Shown: positions 43,000 to 52,093, counted from the stretch's first letter. The stretch is 64,000 nt of DNA from Bifidobacterium stellenboschense (GCF_000741785.1 NZ_JGZP01000016.1:112811-176810); one strand, 5' to 3'. A program made the numbers and translations. Notes: generated by a model not told the origin, from the letters alone.

Positions 43000-44123
43000 A
43001 CGAACGGAAACCACGGGCGGGACACTACGCATGGTGATGCTGTTCTTCCCCGCCCTTCATGAGAATCCGACGCAGGCCGAACCTCAAGGCGCCAACGGTA
43101 CGCGTTGCATACATCGTCGTGTTCCAGCTCATACCATCTGATGCCAATGATCTGTGTCCTGCGATACGGGATGCGGATACGGGGATACGGGGATACGGGG
43201 ATACGGGGATGCTAACGATTAGTGGGCGAGGTCGCAAAACAAAGTCACAGCGCTGGCAACCTAGTGTCCGATAAGACACAACCCGATAAGACACAACCCG
43301 ATAAGACGCAACCCGATAAGACGCAACCCGATAAGACACAACCCGACAAGACACAACCCGACAAGACACAACACCGTTCATCTCCTGAAACGCGACGACA
43401 ACCACTCAGCAACCATCAATCGCGCCCTTGTTCATCGATGGCATCAACGAATAAGGGTCTTCGCCAGTCTGTGCGGCGAGAAGTCGGGCTTCAGCGTTGT
43501 TGCAGAGCCTTCCATATGCGGAACATGAGAGGGGGTTGTCTGGGTGGGGTGGGTTGGCGGGTTCTAGTGATTGTTGCAACACCTGATGATTGCTGGTTTC
43601 CATCGCCTGCCAGGTTTGATTCCGTCAGCACACGCCTTCCCCGCCATTGTCAGTGTCTTATCGGACACCGGCCTGTCATTGGCCCCAAGAAGCCCAGGCG
43701 AACCGGCTTCCGTCGCCTGCCAGGTTTGATTCCGTCAACAATAGAAGGCATATCAGTCGCCTATCCCCACGCGAAGGCACGACTCTTCACAGGCACCCGC
43801 CATCGCGTAGCCAGCATGGTTTCGAATCCTTACGCGCTCCCCGCCCGCCGGATTCCTACACCTCCCCACCGCCGTCAGTGTCTTATCAGACACCGGCCTG
43901 TCATCGGTCCCAAGAAGCATCGCCACCATTCTCCGTAGCGGTTGGAAACACAAGCTTCTCCCGGCATTCATATCCATGCGCGATACGTAGGCAACGCCTT
44001 GCCGTTCCGGCACTACACTGGGAGGGACGGAACCGGGCGGGATATGCCGGCGCGATGCGCGCGCACGATACCCTGTGCGGTTCCGCGAGTCGAACGTCAG
44101 TCATCAGTCATAAGGAGGCTGTC
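43000..44123. repeat. Repeat-rich intergenic region with several unrelated repeat types
   Basis: Seen in order: an 8-bp tandem (GGATACGG at 43175, 43183, 43191 and 43199); a 15-bp tandem of seven units (GATAAGACACAACCC, 43270-43374); a 25-bp direct repeat starting TCGCCTGCCAGG at 43603 and 43713; a 44-bp direct repeat at 43650-43693 and 43875-43918. The 44-mer contains GTGTCTTATCGGACAC, the reverse complement of which (GTGTCCGATAAGACAC) starts the 15-bp array at 43264. Long open frames here follow the repeats on both strands and have no ribosome sites, so I do not call a gene. A TGTTGCAACA motif near 43572 could be an old transposon end. Confidence 0.75.
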
Positions 44124-44489
44124 ATGATCGATCATGTCGGATTGTTCGTCAAGGATGCGAACGAGCGTGCGGGGTTCTACGAGAAGCTGCTGGCGCCGCT
44201 GGGATACGTGAAGAAGCATGAGTTCCCGGGCGCCGTGTGCTTCGCGAACGATGCGGACGGCGACAGCGTGTGGATCCAGTCGCCGAAGGACGGCAATCCG
44301 CTCGTCCCGGCGCATCTGGCGTTCCGCGCCGCCGATCAGAACGTCGTCAAGGCGTTCCATGAGGCCGGTCTCGCCGCCGGCGGCACGGACAACGGCCAAC
44401 CCGGTCCGCGCCCGAACTACGGCCCGACCTACTACGCCGCGTTCATCCACGACCCGGACGGCAACAACATCGAGGCCTGCCTGCAGTAA
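44124..44489 (+). CDS. VOC-family (glyoxalase-like) protein
   Basis: This 121-residue protein opens IDHVGLFVKDANERAGFYEKLLAPLGY, the VOC start with the first metal-site His, and ends AFIHDPDGNNIEACLQ, with the terminal metal-site Glu. A single-domain, probably dimeric metal-dependent lyase, isomerase or dioxygenase-like enzyme; the substrate is unknown. AAGGAGG precedes ATG 44124; the longer upstream frame is repeat-derived. Confidence 0.9.
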   Translation: MIDHVGLFVKDANERAGFYEKLLAPLGYVKKHEFPGAVCFANDADGDSVWIQSPKDGNPLVPAHLAFRAADQNVVKAFHEAGLAAGGTDNGQPGPRPNYGPTYYAAFIHDPDGNNIEACLQ

Positions 44490-44551
44490 GCGGGGCGCCG
44501 ATTCCGCGGTCGCTCGCGTCCGGACCACGCATGAGCAACCGCGTGAACGCC

Positions 44552-45208
44552 CTATGCGAACAGCCGGGCGCGCAGCGACGTGGCGTCGGTGAAGCGGATG
44601 CCGGTCAGACCGGGCACGGCGGCGGCCGCGGCGTCGGCGTTGCGCTGTTTGTCGTCGACGAACGCCGCCTGCGCCGGGTCGACGCCGAAGCGGGCGACCG
44701 CGCGACGGTAGATCTCCGCGTCGGGTTTGTGGATGCGCTCGGCGCTGGAGACGACCACGTCATGCAGCAGCCCGAGCGCAGGGAACAATTCGCGGGCCGC
44801 GTCCACGTATTTCACGGTGAAGTTGGTCAGTCCCCAGCAGCGCACGCCCGCCGCGTCGAGGTCGCGCAGCAGTCCGGCCATGCCGGGCAGCATGCCGGCG
44901 AGCGCGAGCCGCTGGCGTGCGAAGTAGGTGCGGAACGCCGCGAGTTCCACGGATTCGTGCGCGTCGGCCGCGTGATGCGCGGCATAGTCGGCGAGGATGC
45001 GCTCCTCACTCCAGCCCAAATCGGACAGTTCGTCGTAATGCCAGAATCCGTACGGGTCGTCGCGGTCGAACAGCCGGTCGGCGACGTCGTCCGGCACGAC
45101 GCCGTCGACCGCGGCACGCGGCCGCCAGTCGACCAGCACGTCGCAGAAATCGAAGATCACGTCGTCGTATGCGGGATGCACGGAATGACGCACGGGGGAA
45201 ACGCTCAT
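44552..45208 (-). CDS. HAD-superfamily hydrolase (YihX-like)
   Basis: This 218-residue protein has HAD motif I DFCDVLVDW with the nucleophile Asp, a helical cap, motif II GLTNFT, motif III Lys in ERIHKPDAEIY, and motif IV FVDDKQRN. It resembles the YihX group that dephosphorylates sugar 1-phosphates, but the substrate is inferred. In the YihX-like motif the position after Asp-Phe is normally Gly; here Cys-Asp follow. TACGGT ends 7 nt before ATG 45208 and no ribosome site exists, so the mRNA is likely leaderless. The frame is open further upstream, without support. Confidence 0.88.
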   Translation of the reverse strand: MSVSPVRHSVHPAYDDVIFDFCDVLVDWRPRAAVDGVVPDDVADRLFDRDDPYGFWHYDELSDLGWSEERILADYAAHHAADAHESVELAAFRTYFARQRLALAGMLPGMAGLLRDLDAAGVRCWGLTNFTVKYVDAARELFPALGLLHDVVVSSAERIHKPDAEIYRRAVARFGVDPAQAAFVDDKQRNADAAAAAVPGLTGIRFTDATSLRARLFA

Positions 45209-45215
45209 ACGTGAC

Positions 45216-45221
45216 ACCGTA
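45216..45221 (-). promoter_or_regulatory. -10-like hexamer for leaderless HAD mRNA
   Basis: TACGGT on the minus strand ends 7 nt before ATG 45208. Confidence 0.4.
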
Positions 45222-45324
45222 CACCCGCGTCGTCCGACGAGACGCGACGCGTCCGCCGCAACGTACTGGCGGTACAGTGGCCGGAAACCGACGGATGTGG
45301 GTGCATCGGGAGAGGAGAGACGAC

Positions 45325-46023
45325 ATGACGTATGTGCAGGCACTGCTGGGATTCGCGCTGGTGGCCGGGTCGATGGCCCTGCTGCCGGGATTGGACATGA
45401 TGATGGTGGTCAACGAGACCATCAATTCGACGCGTCGGCGCGGCATCGCGGCGGCGTGCGGCATCTCGTTCGGCGTGCTCGCGTGGGCGGTGGCCGCGGC
45501 GGTCGGGCTCGCCGCAATCATCAACGCGTTCCCGCTCGCCTATGACGCGATCAGGCTGCTCGGCGGCCTGTACCTGTTCTATCTGGCGTTCAGTCTCGTC
45601 CGCAGGCCGAAGGCCGGCAAGGGCGGGGAACCGGAAATGGCTGAGCCGGCCGAACCGGCGGCGGCCGTCGCGACCGCGGGTGCCGGACGCGGCCCGCTCG
45701 CCTCCCCCATCGTCTCCTCGTTCGTGCGCGGCTTCCTCACCGATCTGTTCAATCCGAAGATCGGTGTGTTCTACATCGCCGTCATCCCCCAGTTCCTCGT
45801 GCCGGGCGTCGACCATCTGCGGATGGGCGTCTCGCTGGGGCTCATCCACTTCGTCGAGAGCATGCTGGTGCTCGTCACGCTCGCCTGCATGGCCGCGTTC
45901 TTCGCCGGCAGGCTCAAGTCGGGCCGTTCGCGCCGCATCCTGAGTCTGGTGTCCGCGGGCATCATGGCCGTGCTGGGCGGCGTGACCGTCACCGAAGCGA
46001 TCCGCAGCCGTCTCGCCGCCTGA
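45325..46023 (+). CDS. LysE-family amino acid exporter
   Basis: This 232-residue protein has six predicted membrane helices. LLPGLDMMMVVNETINSTRRRGIAAACGISFG is the LysE/RhtB signature near residue 20, and DLFNPKIGVFYIAVIPQFL the second conserved block. A Pro/Ala/Glu linker of about 25 residues lies between. It exports amino acids or related small molecules. AGAGGAGAG precedes ATG 45325. The HAD gene runs in the opposite direction from the shared 116-nt gap. Confidence 0.92.
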   Translation: MTYVQALLGFALVAGSMALLPGLDMMMVVNETINSTRRRGIAAACGISFGVLAWAVAAAVGLAAIINAFPLAYDAIRLLGGLYLFYLAFSLVRRPKAGKGGEPEMAEPAEPAAAVATAGAGRGPLASPIVSSFVRGFLTDLFNPKIGVFYIAVIPQFLVPGVDHLRMGVSLGLIHFVESMLVLVTLACMAAFFAGRLKSGRSRRILSLVSAGIMAVLGGVTVTEAIRSRLAA

Positions 46024-46083
46024 GTGGGTCCGTCCGGCCATTCGGCGTCGATGCCATCGGTGACGGCAGCACCCGCCGCGGGC

Positions 46084-46476
46084 TCAGCGGCCGAGCAGGC
46101 TGGAGATCTGGCCGATGACGTCGCCGGGCAGACCGGCCTGTTCGGCGATCGAGCCGAGGCCGAGGTTCGTGCCCTGCTCCTGGATCATGCCGGCCACGTT
46201 TCCGATCTGGTCGGCGGAGATGTGCTCCTCGGCCAGTGCGGTCAGGTCGCCGAGCTGTTCCGCGTTGAGATGGTCGCCGGCGATCTGCGCGATCTCGCCG
46301 AGCTGGCCGGCGTCGAACTGCTCGGTCACAGCCGCCGGCAGGTCGCCGATCGCACTCAGGTCGACGCCGCCGACGAACTGTTCGGCGATGTTGCCGACGG
46401 CGCCGTTCGCCGCGTCGCCGACCGTATCGCCCAGCACGCCGCCCACGATGTTCCTGATGCCGTCGAACAGTCCCAT
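46084..46476 (-). CDS. Small glycine/alanine-rich hypothetical protein
   Basis: This 130-residue protein has repeating amphipathic stretches (IGDLPAAVTEQFDAGQLGEIAQIAG, EQLGDLTALAEEHI, QIGNVAGMI), possibly a helical repeat. It starts GLFDGIRNIVGGVLGDTVG, a weakly hydrophobic helix, but has no true signal peptide or span. AGGGG precedes ATG 46476. It resembles small actinobacterial proteins of unknown role. Confidence 0.7.
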   Translation of the reverse strand: MGLFDGIRNIVGGVLGDTVGDAANGAVGNIAEQFVGGVDLSAIGDLPAAVTEQFDAGQLGEIAQIAGDHLNAEQLGDLTALAEEHISADQIGNVAGMIQEQGTNLGLGSIAEQAGLPGDVIGQISSLLGR

Positions 46477-46596
46477 GTCACGCCCCTTCGTCGATGATCG
46501 TCCGTTGTCGACCACTGTACAGGACGATGATGTCGCGAGAGCTTCCGACTCCCGTGAGCTTGCTCATACGGCGAGGGGAACGGGACCGCTCCCGGC

Positions 46597-47460
46597 TCAG
46601 TCGGCGGTGTGGAGATTGATGGTCATCTTCTCGTCGTCGGGGAAGTAGTGCACGGATAGATCGGAACCGTTCGAGCCCTTCATCGACGCATAGTTGTCAC
46701 CTTCGCCGTCAGCGGTGAAGCCCTTCTGCTTGCACTGTTCGACGTAGGCGGCGAACTGGTCGTGCGTGGTGCCGTAGACGCTGTATCCGACGCTCGTGTC
46801 GCTCACCGAACCGCCGATGATCGTCGATTCGGGCTTGGGCAGGGTCTTGGTGAGCTTGTCGTCGCCCCACTGGTTCGCCTTGCTTTCGGCCTTGTCGAGT
46901 GTGGTCTTCTTGTTGACGAAGTCGTAGGTGGCTTTGCCGATTGTGTTCGTGCCCTTCAGGTAGGCGACGGACATCGTGTCCGGTTCCATGAGCGGTGTGA
47001 AGTCGCCGATGGCCTTCCACCCGCCGATCGTGCATTCGCCGTTCTCGCTGGTCGCGCCCGGCTTGACGATGAGGTTGCTCGTGCATTTGAGCGGTTCGGT
47101 CTTGAGCTCCTCGTAGTCGGAGTCCTCGATCATCGTCACGGCCTGCCGCAGGTCGGCGAACGCCGCCTGCCGCTGGTCGTCGGTCACATCGCTTTTCTGC
47201 CGGTAGTTGAGTGAGACGGCGACGATGGTGACGTTCGTGCCGTTCGTGAACGACATCATGTCCTGACGCTGGTTGTCGACGGGCGTCGACGCGACGCTCG
47301 TCTCGAGCTTGGAGAGGTCCAGCGGCTTCGCCACCGGTGACGCCGAGCCGCCGGACGCGCCATTCGATCCGGTGCCCGTCGGACCGCCGCAACCGGCAAG
47401 CATCATCGCCGCCGCCATCACGCAGGCCACGCCGCCCGCGATCTTCCGTTCCATACGCAT
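46597..47460 (-). CDS. Lipoprotein of unknown function
   Basis: This 287-residue protein has a signal peptide with lipobox LAGC at about residue 22 (MMLAGCGG). A Gly/Ser-rich linker follows, then a domain (about 50-287) with two cysteines (CTSN, ECTIGGW) that may form a disulfide and a later one in VEQCKQKG. The domain has no recognised family. It should be attached to the outer face of the membrane. AAGGAG precedes ATG 47460; ATG 47454 is also possible. Confidence 0.8.
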   Translation of the reverse strand: MRMERKIAGGVACVMAAAMMLAGCGGPTGTGSNGASGGSASPVAKPLDLSKLETSVASTPVDNQRQDMMSFTNGTNVTIVAVSLNYRQKSDVTDDQRQAAFADLRQAVTMIEDSDYEELKTEPLKCTSNLIVKPGATSENGECTIGGWKAIGDFTPLMEPDTMSVAYLKGTNTIGKATYDFVNKKTTLDKAESKANQWGDDKLTKTLPKPESTIIGGSVSDTSVGYSVYGTTHDQFAAYVEQCKQKGFTADGEGDNYASMKGSNGSDLSVHYFPDDEKMTINLHTAD

Positions 47461-47573
47461 GTCGTGCTCCTTGTTCTCTCGTTCGACACGTTGTTCACGG
47501 GCCATTATCGGGAGGATCACGTGGGACGGCATCAGTTGGCGACTGAATCGGCGGGAAAAAGGATGTGCGAAGA

Positions 47574-47611
47574 CGATGAGGTCCCCTTCCTGACGGAAGG
47601 GGACCTCATCG
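47574..47611. terminator. Perfect 17-bp hairpin downstream of adhE
   Basis: CGATGAGGTCCCCTTCC (47574-47590) pairs fully with its reverse complement at 47595-47611, loop TGAC. No long T-tract, but its position 68 nt after the adhE stop suggests the adhE terminator. Confidence 0.65.
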
Positions 47612-47678
47612 TTATGGGGAAGGCCGGTCGCAGGTCTCACTCTGACGAGGGGGCCGGAGACCGCCTAGCCTAGCGTGT

Positions 47679-50408
47679 TCAGCGCTCGGAGGCCTCCTCG
47701 GTGGCGGCCTCGCCTTCGCGCTCGACGCGAATCTTGTGGCCGTCGGCCTGGGAGACGCCGTAGTAGGCGGCCACGGCGATGTCCTTCATGTCGTTGATCA
47801 GCGGGATGCGCGGGTTGGCCGGCGTGCACTGGTCCTCGTAGGCGCGCATGCCGATCTGGTCGAGGATGCCCCAGAAGTAGTCCTCGTCCACGCCGCACTC
47901 CTGGAAGCTCTTGTTCATGCCGAGCTTGTTGTCGCGGTAGTCCTCGACGGCCTTCGCCAGGTTCTCGACGGCCTCGGCCGGGGTCTTGCCCGGATCGATG
48001 CCGAGGTTGATCGCGATGTCGCGGTAGCGCTCGTCGGCGATGTACTTGTTGTACTTCGGCCACGAGGTCGGCTCCTCCGGCACCTGGCCGTTGTAGCGGA
48101 TCACGTACGGCAGCAGGATGGAGTTGGTGCGGCCGTGCGCGATGTGGCACAGGGCGCCGATCGTGTGGGCCATGCCGTGGCACATGCCGAGGAACGCGGA
48201 GCCGAACGCCATGCCGGCCATGGTGGCGGCGTTGTGCATCTTCTCCTGCGCGTTGGTCTTCTCCAGGCCCGGCTCGCCGTTGACGGACTCGGCCAGGTTG
48301 TCCCAGATCAGCTTGGCGGCGTGCAGGGCCATGCCGTCGGTGAAGTCGTTCGCGTACACGGACACGTACGCCTCGAAGCTGTGGGTCAGGGCGTCGAAGC
48401 CGGCGTCGGAGGCGAGCTTGCGCGGCTGGGTGCGGGCCAGGACCGGATCCACAATCGCGACGGACGGGGTGAGCGCATAGTCGGTGATCGGGTACTTGTA
48501 GCCGGTCTTGTGGTCGGTGATGACCGCGAACGGCGTGACCTCGGAGCCGGTGCCGGAGGAGGTCGGGATGCACACGAGCTTGGCCTTCTTGCCCAGCGGC
48601 GGGATCTTGAACGCGCGCTTGCGGATGTCGAAGAACTTCTCGCGCACGTCGGAGAAGCTGATCTCCGGGTGCTCGTAGAGCAGCCACATGATCTTGGAGG
48701 CGTCCATCGGGGAGCCGCCGCCGACCGCGATGATCGTGTCCGGCTCGAACTCCTCGCGCATCATCTCGGCGCCCTTCTCGACGGTCTCGACCGACGGCTC
48801 CGGCTCGACGTAGTCGATGATGCGGAAGGTGACGCGGTTGGAGCGGGCGCGCAGCTGGTCGATGATCTTGTCGACGATGCCGAGCTGCTCCATGACCTTG
48901 TCGCACACGATGACGGCCTTCTCGATGCCGTACATGTCGCGCAGGTACTTGATCGCGTTCGGCTCGAAGTAGGTCTTGGCCGGGATCTTGAACCACTGCA
49001 TGTTGTTGTTCCTCCGAGCGATGCGCTTGATGTTGACCAGGTTCACGGCCTGCACGTTGCCGGACACCGAGTTGCCGCCGTAGGAGCCGCAGCCCAGGGT
49101 CAGCGACGGGGCGATCGCGTTGTAGATGTCGCCGATGCCGCCCAGCGAGCTCGGCTGGTTCCAGATGATGCGGCAGGCGTGCATGCGAAGGCCGTACTCG
49201 CGCACGAGCTCCTGGTTGTTGGTGTGGATGGCGGCGGTGTGGCCGGCGCCCAGCTTGAGCATCTTCTCGCACATGTCGAAGGCCTGGTCCTTGTTATCGG
49301 CCTTGAGCACGGCCTGCACCGGGGCGAGCTTCTCGTGGGTGAGCGGCTCGTTGTCGGAGACCTCGGAGCACTCGGCGGCGAGGATGGTCGCGTCCGCCGG
49401 GATCTCGAAGCCGGCGGCCTTGGCGATGTACTGCGGGGACTTGCCCGGCACCACGGAGTTGAGCTTCGGGGTCTGGCCGGAGCCGGCGGTGCAGCCGAAC
49501 ATGTACTGCTCGAGCTTGGCCTTCTCCTCCTTGTTCACGAAGTAGGCCTTGCGGCGCTTGAGCTCGGCGACCAGACGGTCGTAGACGTCCTTGTGGGCGA
49601 TGATGGCCTGCTCGGTGGCGCAGATCATGCCGTAGTCGAAGTGCTTGGACAGCACCAGGTCGTTCGCGGCGCGCACGATGTCCACGTCGGTGTCGACGTA
49701 GGCCGGGGCGTTGCCGGCGCCGACGCCGAGGGCCGGCTTGCCGGAGGAGTACGCGGCCTTGACCATGCCCGGACCGCCGGTCGCCAGGATCGTGGCGATG
49801 CCGTCGTGCTTCATCAGCGCGCCGGTCGCCTCGATGGACGGGTGCTCGATCCACTGGATGCAGTCGGCGGGGGCGCCGGCTTCGATGGCCGCGTCGCGCA
49901 CGATCTTCGCGGCGGCGACGGAGCACTTCTGCGCGCCCGGGTGGAAGCCGAAGATGATCGGGCAGCGGGTCTTCAGCGCGAGCAGCGACTTGAAGATCGC
50001 GGTGGAGGTCGGGTTGGTGACCGGGGTGACGCCGGCGACCACGCCGACCGGCTCGGCTACCTCGTCGATGCCCATCACGTCGTCCTCGCGGATGATGCCG
50101 ACGGTCTTCTGACCGGCCATGTAGTTGGTCACGTGCTCGCACGCGAAGATGTTCTTCGTGGCCTTGTCCTCCACGAGACCACGGCCGGTCTCGTCCACGG
50201 CCATCTTCGCCAGCACGAGGTGCTTGTTCAGCGCGGCCACGGAGGCCTTCGCCACGATGTGGTCGACCTGCTTCTGGTCGAGCTTCTCGAACTCGGCAAG
50301 GGCCTTCAGGCCCTTCTGCACGAGAGCGTCGACCTCGGCCTCGGCCTGGGCCTGCTTCTCTTCCGGGCTCGGCTTGGTGGGAGCCTCGGTCTTCTTCGCT
50401 TCTGCCAT
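47679..50408 (-). CDS. adhE: Bifunctional acetaldehyde-CoA/alcohol dehydrogenase
   Basis: This 909-residue protein has the N-terminal acylating aldehyde dehydrogenase half, with the catalytic Cys in FDYGMICATEQAII, and the C-terminal iron-dependent alcohol dehydrogenase half: GGGSPMDASK (NAD site), GSEVTPFAVITD, and the iron ligands in AFLGMCHGMAHTIG and IAHGRTNSI. It reduces acetyl-CoA to ethanol and regenerates two NAD+, the main redox outlet of the bifid shunt. Such enzymes form spirosomes. GAGGAGG precedes ATG 50408. It diverges from the ROK regulator gene across a 476-nt AT-rich gap. Confidence 0.97.
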   Translation of the reverse strand: MAEAKKTEAPTKPSPEEKQAQAEAEVDALVQKGLKALAEFEKLDQKQVDHIVAKASVAALNKHLVLAKMAVDETGRGLVEDKATKNIFACEHVTNYMAGQKTVGIIREDDVMGIDEVAEPVGVVAGVTPVTNPTSTAIFKSLLALKTRCPIIFGFHPGAQKCSVAAAKIVRDAAIEAGAPADCIQWIEHPSIEATGALMKHDGIATILATGGPGMVKAAYSSGKPALGVGAGNAPAYVDTDVDIVRAANDLVLSKHFDYGMICATEQAIIAHKDVYDRLVAELKRRKAYFVNKEEKAKLEQYMFGCTAGSGQTPKLNSVVPGKSPQYIAKAAGFEIPADATILAAECSEVSDNEPLTHEKLAPVQAVLKADNKDQAFDMCEKMLKLGAGHTAAIHTNNQELVREYGLRMHACRIIWNQPSSLGGIGDIYNAIAPSLTLGCGSYGGNSVSGNVQAVNLVNIKRIARRNNNMQWFKIPAKTYFEPNAIKYLRDMYGIEKAVIVCDKVMEQLGIVDKIIDQLRARSNRVTFRIIDYVEPEPSVETVEKGAEMMREEFEPDTIIAVGGGSPMDASKIMWLLYEHPEISFSDVREKFFDIRKRAFKIPPLGKKAKLVCIPTSSGTGSEVTPFAVITDHKTGYKYPITDYALTPSVAIVDPVLARTQPRKLASDAGFDALTHSFEAYVSVYANDFTDGMALHAAKLIWDNLAESVNGEPGLEKTNAQEKMHNAATMAGMAFGSAFLGMCHGMAHTIGALCHIAHGRTNSILLPYVIRYNGQVPEEPTSWPKYNKYIADERYRDIAINLGIDPGKTPAEAVENLAKAVEDYRDNKLGMNKSFQECGVDEDYFWGILDQIGMRAYEDQCTPANPRIPLINDMKDIAVAAYYGVSQADGHKIRVEREGEAATEEASER

Positions 50409-50884
50409 GAATCCTCCTCGATTTGCCGGTGCAAATGCGTATTCTGGAATCTCCCGCCGCAGGGGCGGACATCGGTCGGCCTGTTCAACATTGCGTTGTT
50501 CGTTGTGGCCTGGGTCACAATATAACGAATCGGTCAACGCGGTGCATGCGCACAAAATCGACGGCGTTTCGTGTTTAACTTTGAGCTTTTTATGTTATTT
50601 CTTGTGATTTTTATCGCACAAAAGCGCTCAAATACAGCAAAATTGATACTTTTTGTTCACTTTCTCGTAAAAATCACAGCCCAATCGAACCGCACCTCCC
50701 CTTTCTTGCGCAAAGTGATTTTCTAAAAGTTATCTCGCTGGCCACATTAATAAAAATCCATTTCACAAAAGTCGATCGTTCACATCCGCGTCATTCCGCA
50801 CCGCACGGCACGGCACGCCCGACAATATGCGAAATGGCTTTTATAAAAGTACACTGTCGGTATTGCATCCAACGGAGGTTTCGC
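50409..50884. promoter_or_regulatory. AT-rich divergent control region between adhE and the ROK gene
   Basis: Three similar sites occur: TTTTCTAAAAGT (50719-50730), ATTTCACAAAAGT (50760-50772) and CTTTTATAAAAG (50838-50849, a perfect palindrome). The consensus is about yTTTyAyAAAAGT. Two related sites lie at 58691-58716. AATTGATACTTTTT at 50641-50654 recurs at 58582-58595. A TTGTGA...GCACAA pair near 50602-50621 resembles a Rex site but the spacing is 2 bp too long. No tRNA or ORF of note. Confidence 0.55.
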
Positions 50885-52015
50885 ATGAAGGCAATGCCAT
50901 CGACGGCGGTGAAGACGCACAACCGCATCGCCATGACCCAATACCTGTACCGTCACGAGCACGTCACCAAGCAGGAGATCGAACGCGAACTCGGGCTGAG
51001 CCTGCCCACCATCACCCAGAACCTGCGCGCCCTGGAACAGGACGGCATCATCCGTCAGGGCGACCTGCAAAGCTCCACGGGCGGACGCAAGGCGCGTAAC
51101 TACGAGTTCAACCCCGACCATCGCACCGCCATCGGCGTGGCCATGCGCGCCAACGGCGTGCGTATGTGCGCGGTGGACCTCAACGGCACGGTGGTCGAGC
51201 AGCTCGAACGCACGCTCCCCTACCGCAACGCCAACGTCTACTACCAGCGCATCGGCGCCATCATCGACAACTTCGCCGCAGAAGTGGGCAAGAAGCACGG
51301 GCCCGTGCTCGGCGTCTCCTTCTCCATCCAGGGCATCGTCTCCCCCGACGGCGGGACGATCACGTTCGGCAAGGTCATGCGCAACACGGGGCTCACGCTC
51401 GAGACGATCACGCAATCCGTGCACCACCCGTGCATGATGATCCACGATTCCGACGCCTCGGCGATGGCCGAACTCTGGTTCGACCATTCGCTCACCGACG
51501 CCGTGTGCATCTATCTCGAACGACGCCCCGGCGGCGCCGTGATCGTGAACGGCAAACTCTACCAGGGGCCGAACATGTGCAACGGCGCCATCGAGCATAT
51601 GACGCTCGTGCCGAACGGCCGCGAATGCTACTGCGGCAACCGCGGCTGCATGGACCCGTATTGCTCGCCCGAATCGCTGCCCGAAGACTACGAGTCCATC
51701 CCCGGCTTCTTCAGCGTGCTCGAACAGGGCGAACGCCACCACCGCGAGCGCATGGACGAGTGGCTCGACTACGTGGCGCAGGCGATCGTCAACGCACGTT
51801 CGGTCATCGCCGGCGACGTGATCGTCGGCGGCGAGGCCTCCCAGTATCTGGAGGATTCCGACATCGAGGACCTGGAGCGCCGGGTCATCGAACGCAGCCC
51901 GTTCGGCACGGAACGGTTCACACTGCGCCGCAGCTACCAGGCAGAGAACCAGACGATCATCGGCGCGGCCCTGCGCTACGTGGAGACCTATCTGGCCGAG
52001 ATCTGCGGGGAATAG
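50885..52015 (+). CDS. ROK-family transcriptional regulator
   Basis: This 376-residue protein has an N-terminal winged helix (about residues 15-70: TKQEIERELGLSLPTITQNLRALEQDGII). The ROK sugar-kinase-like domain follows, with the ATP-loop remnant GVSFSIQGIVSPDG and the zinc site CYCGNRGCMDPYCSPE. Such proteins bind a sugar or sugar phosphate as inducer and control carbohydrate genes, often their own gene. GGAGG at 50874-50878 is 6 nt before ATG 50885. A palindromic site overlaps its own promoter region at 50838-50849, so autoregulation is likely. Confidence 0.93.
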   Translation: MKAMPSTAVKTHNRIAMTQYLYRHEHVTKQEIERELGLSLPTITQNLRALEQDGIIRQGDLQSSTGGRKARNYEFNPDHRTAIGVAMRANGVRMCAVDLNGTVVEQLERTLPYRNANVYYQRIGAIIDNFAAEVGKKHGPVLGVSFSIQGIVSPDGGTITFGKVMRNTGLTLETITQSVHHPCMMIHDSDASAMAELWFDHSLTDAVCIYLERRPGGAVIVNGKLYQGPNMCNGAIEHMTLVPNGRECYCGNRGCMDPYCSPESLPEDYESIPGFFSVLEQGERHHRERMDEWLDYVAQAIVNARSVIAGDVIVGGEASQYLEDSDIEDLERRVIERSPFGTERFTLRRSYQAENQTIIGAALRYVETYLAEICGE

Positions 52016-52034
52016 CCTCGAAGACCGTTGCAAC

Positions 52035-52082
52035 GCATGAGCCCCGAACCTGCGGGAAACCGCGGGGTCGGGGCTCGTTCAT
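52035..52082. terminator. Bidirectional terminator between the ROK and GH31 genes
   Basis: GAGCCCCGA (52039-52047) pairs with TCGGGGCTC (52068-52076) around an inner CCTGCGG-GAAA-CCGCGGGG hairpin; GCATGA and TCATGC outside extend the stem with a two-base bulge. The two genes converge here. Confidence 0.75.
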
Positions 52083-52093
52083 GCGTCATGCGG

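Noticed and set aside
43270..43374. CRISPR-like repeat
   Set aside because: The 15-bp units follow one another without spacers.
43495..43583. MITE or IS30-type remnant bounded by TGTTGCA motifs
   Set aside because: Only 7 bp match as inverted ends and there is no target duplication that I can see.
43803..43830. Possible tRNA T-arm (GTTTCGAATCC)
   Set aside because: No matching acceptor, D or anticodon stems around it.
43222..43938. Long plus-strand frame with (DKTQP)n peptide repeat, and a minus-strand frame with VVSYR repeats
   Set aside because: Both only read through the 15-bp DNA tandem, which keeps any frame open. There is no ribosome site and no family resemblance.
50602..50621. Rex-binding site upstream of adhE (TTGTGA ... 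GCACAA)
   Set aside because: The half-sites are 2 bp too far apart for the Rex consensus. It is mentioned only as a resemblance.
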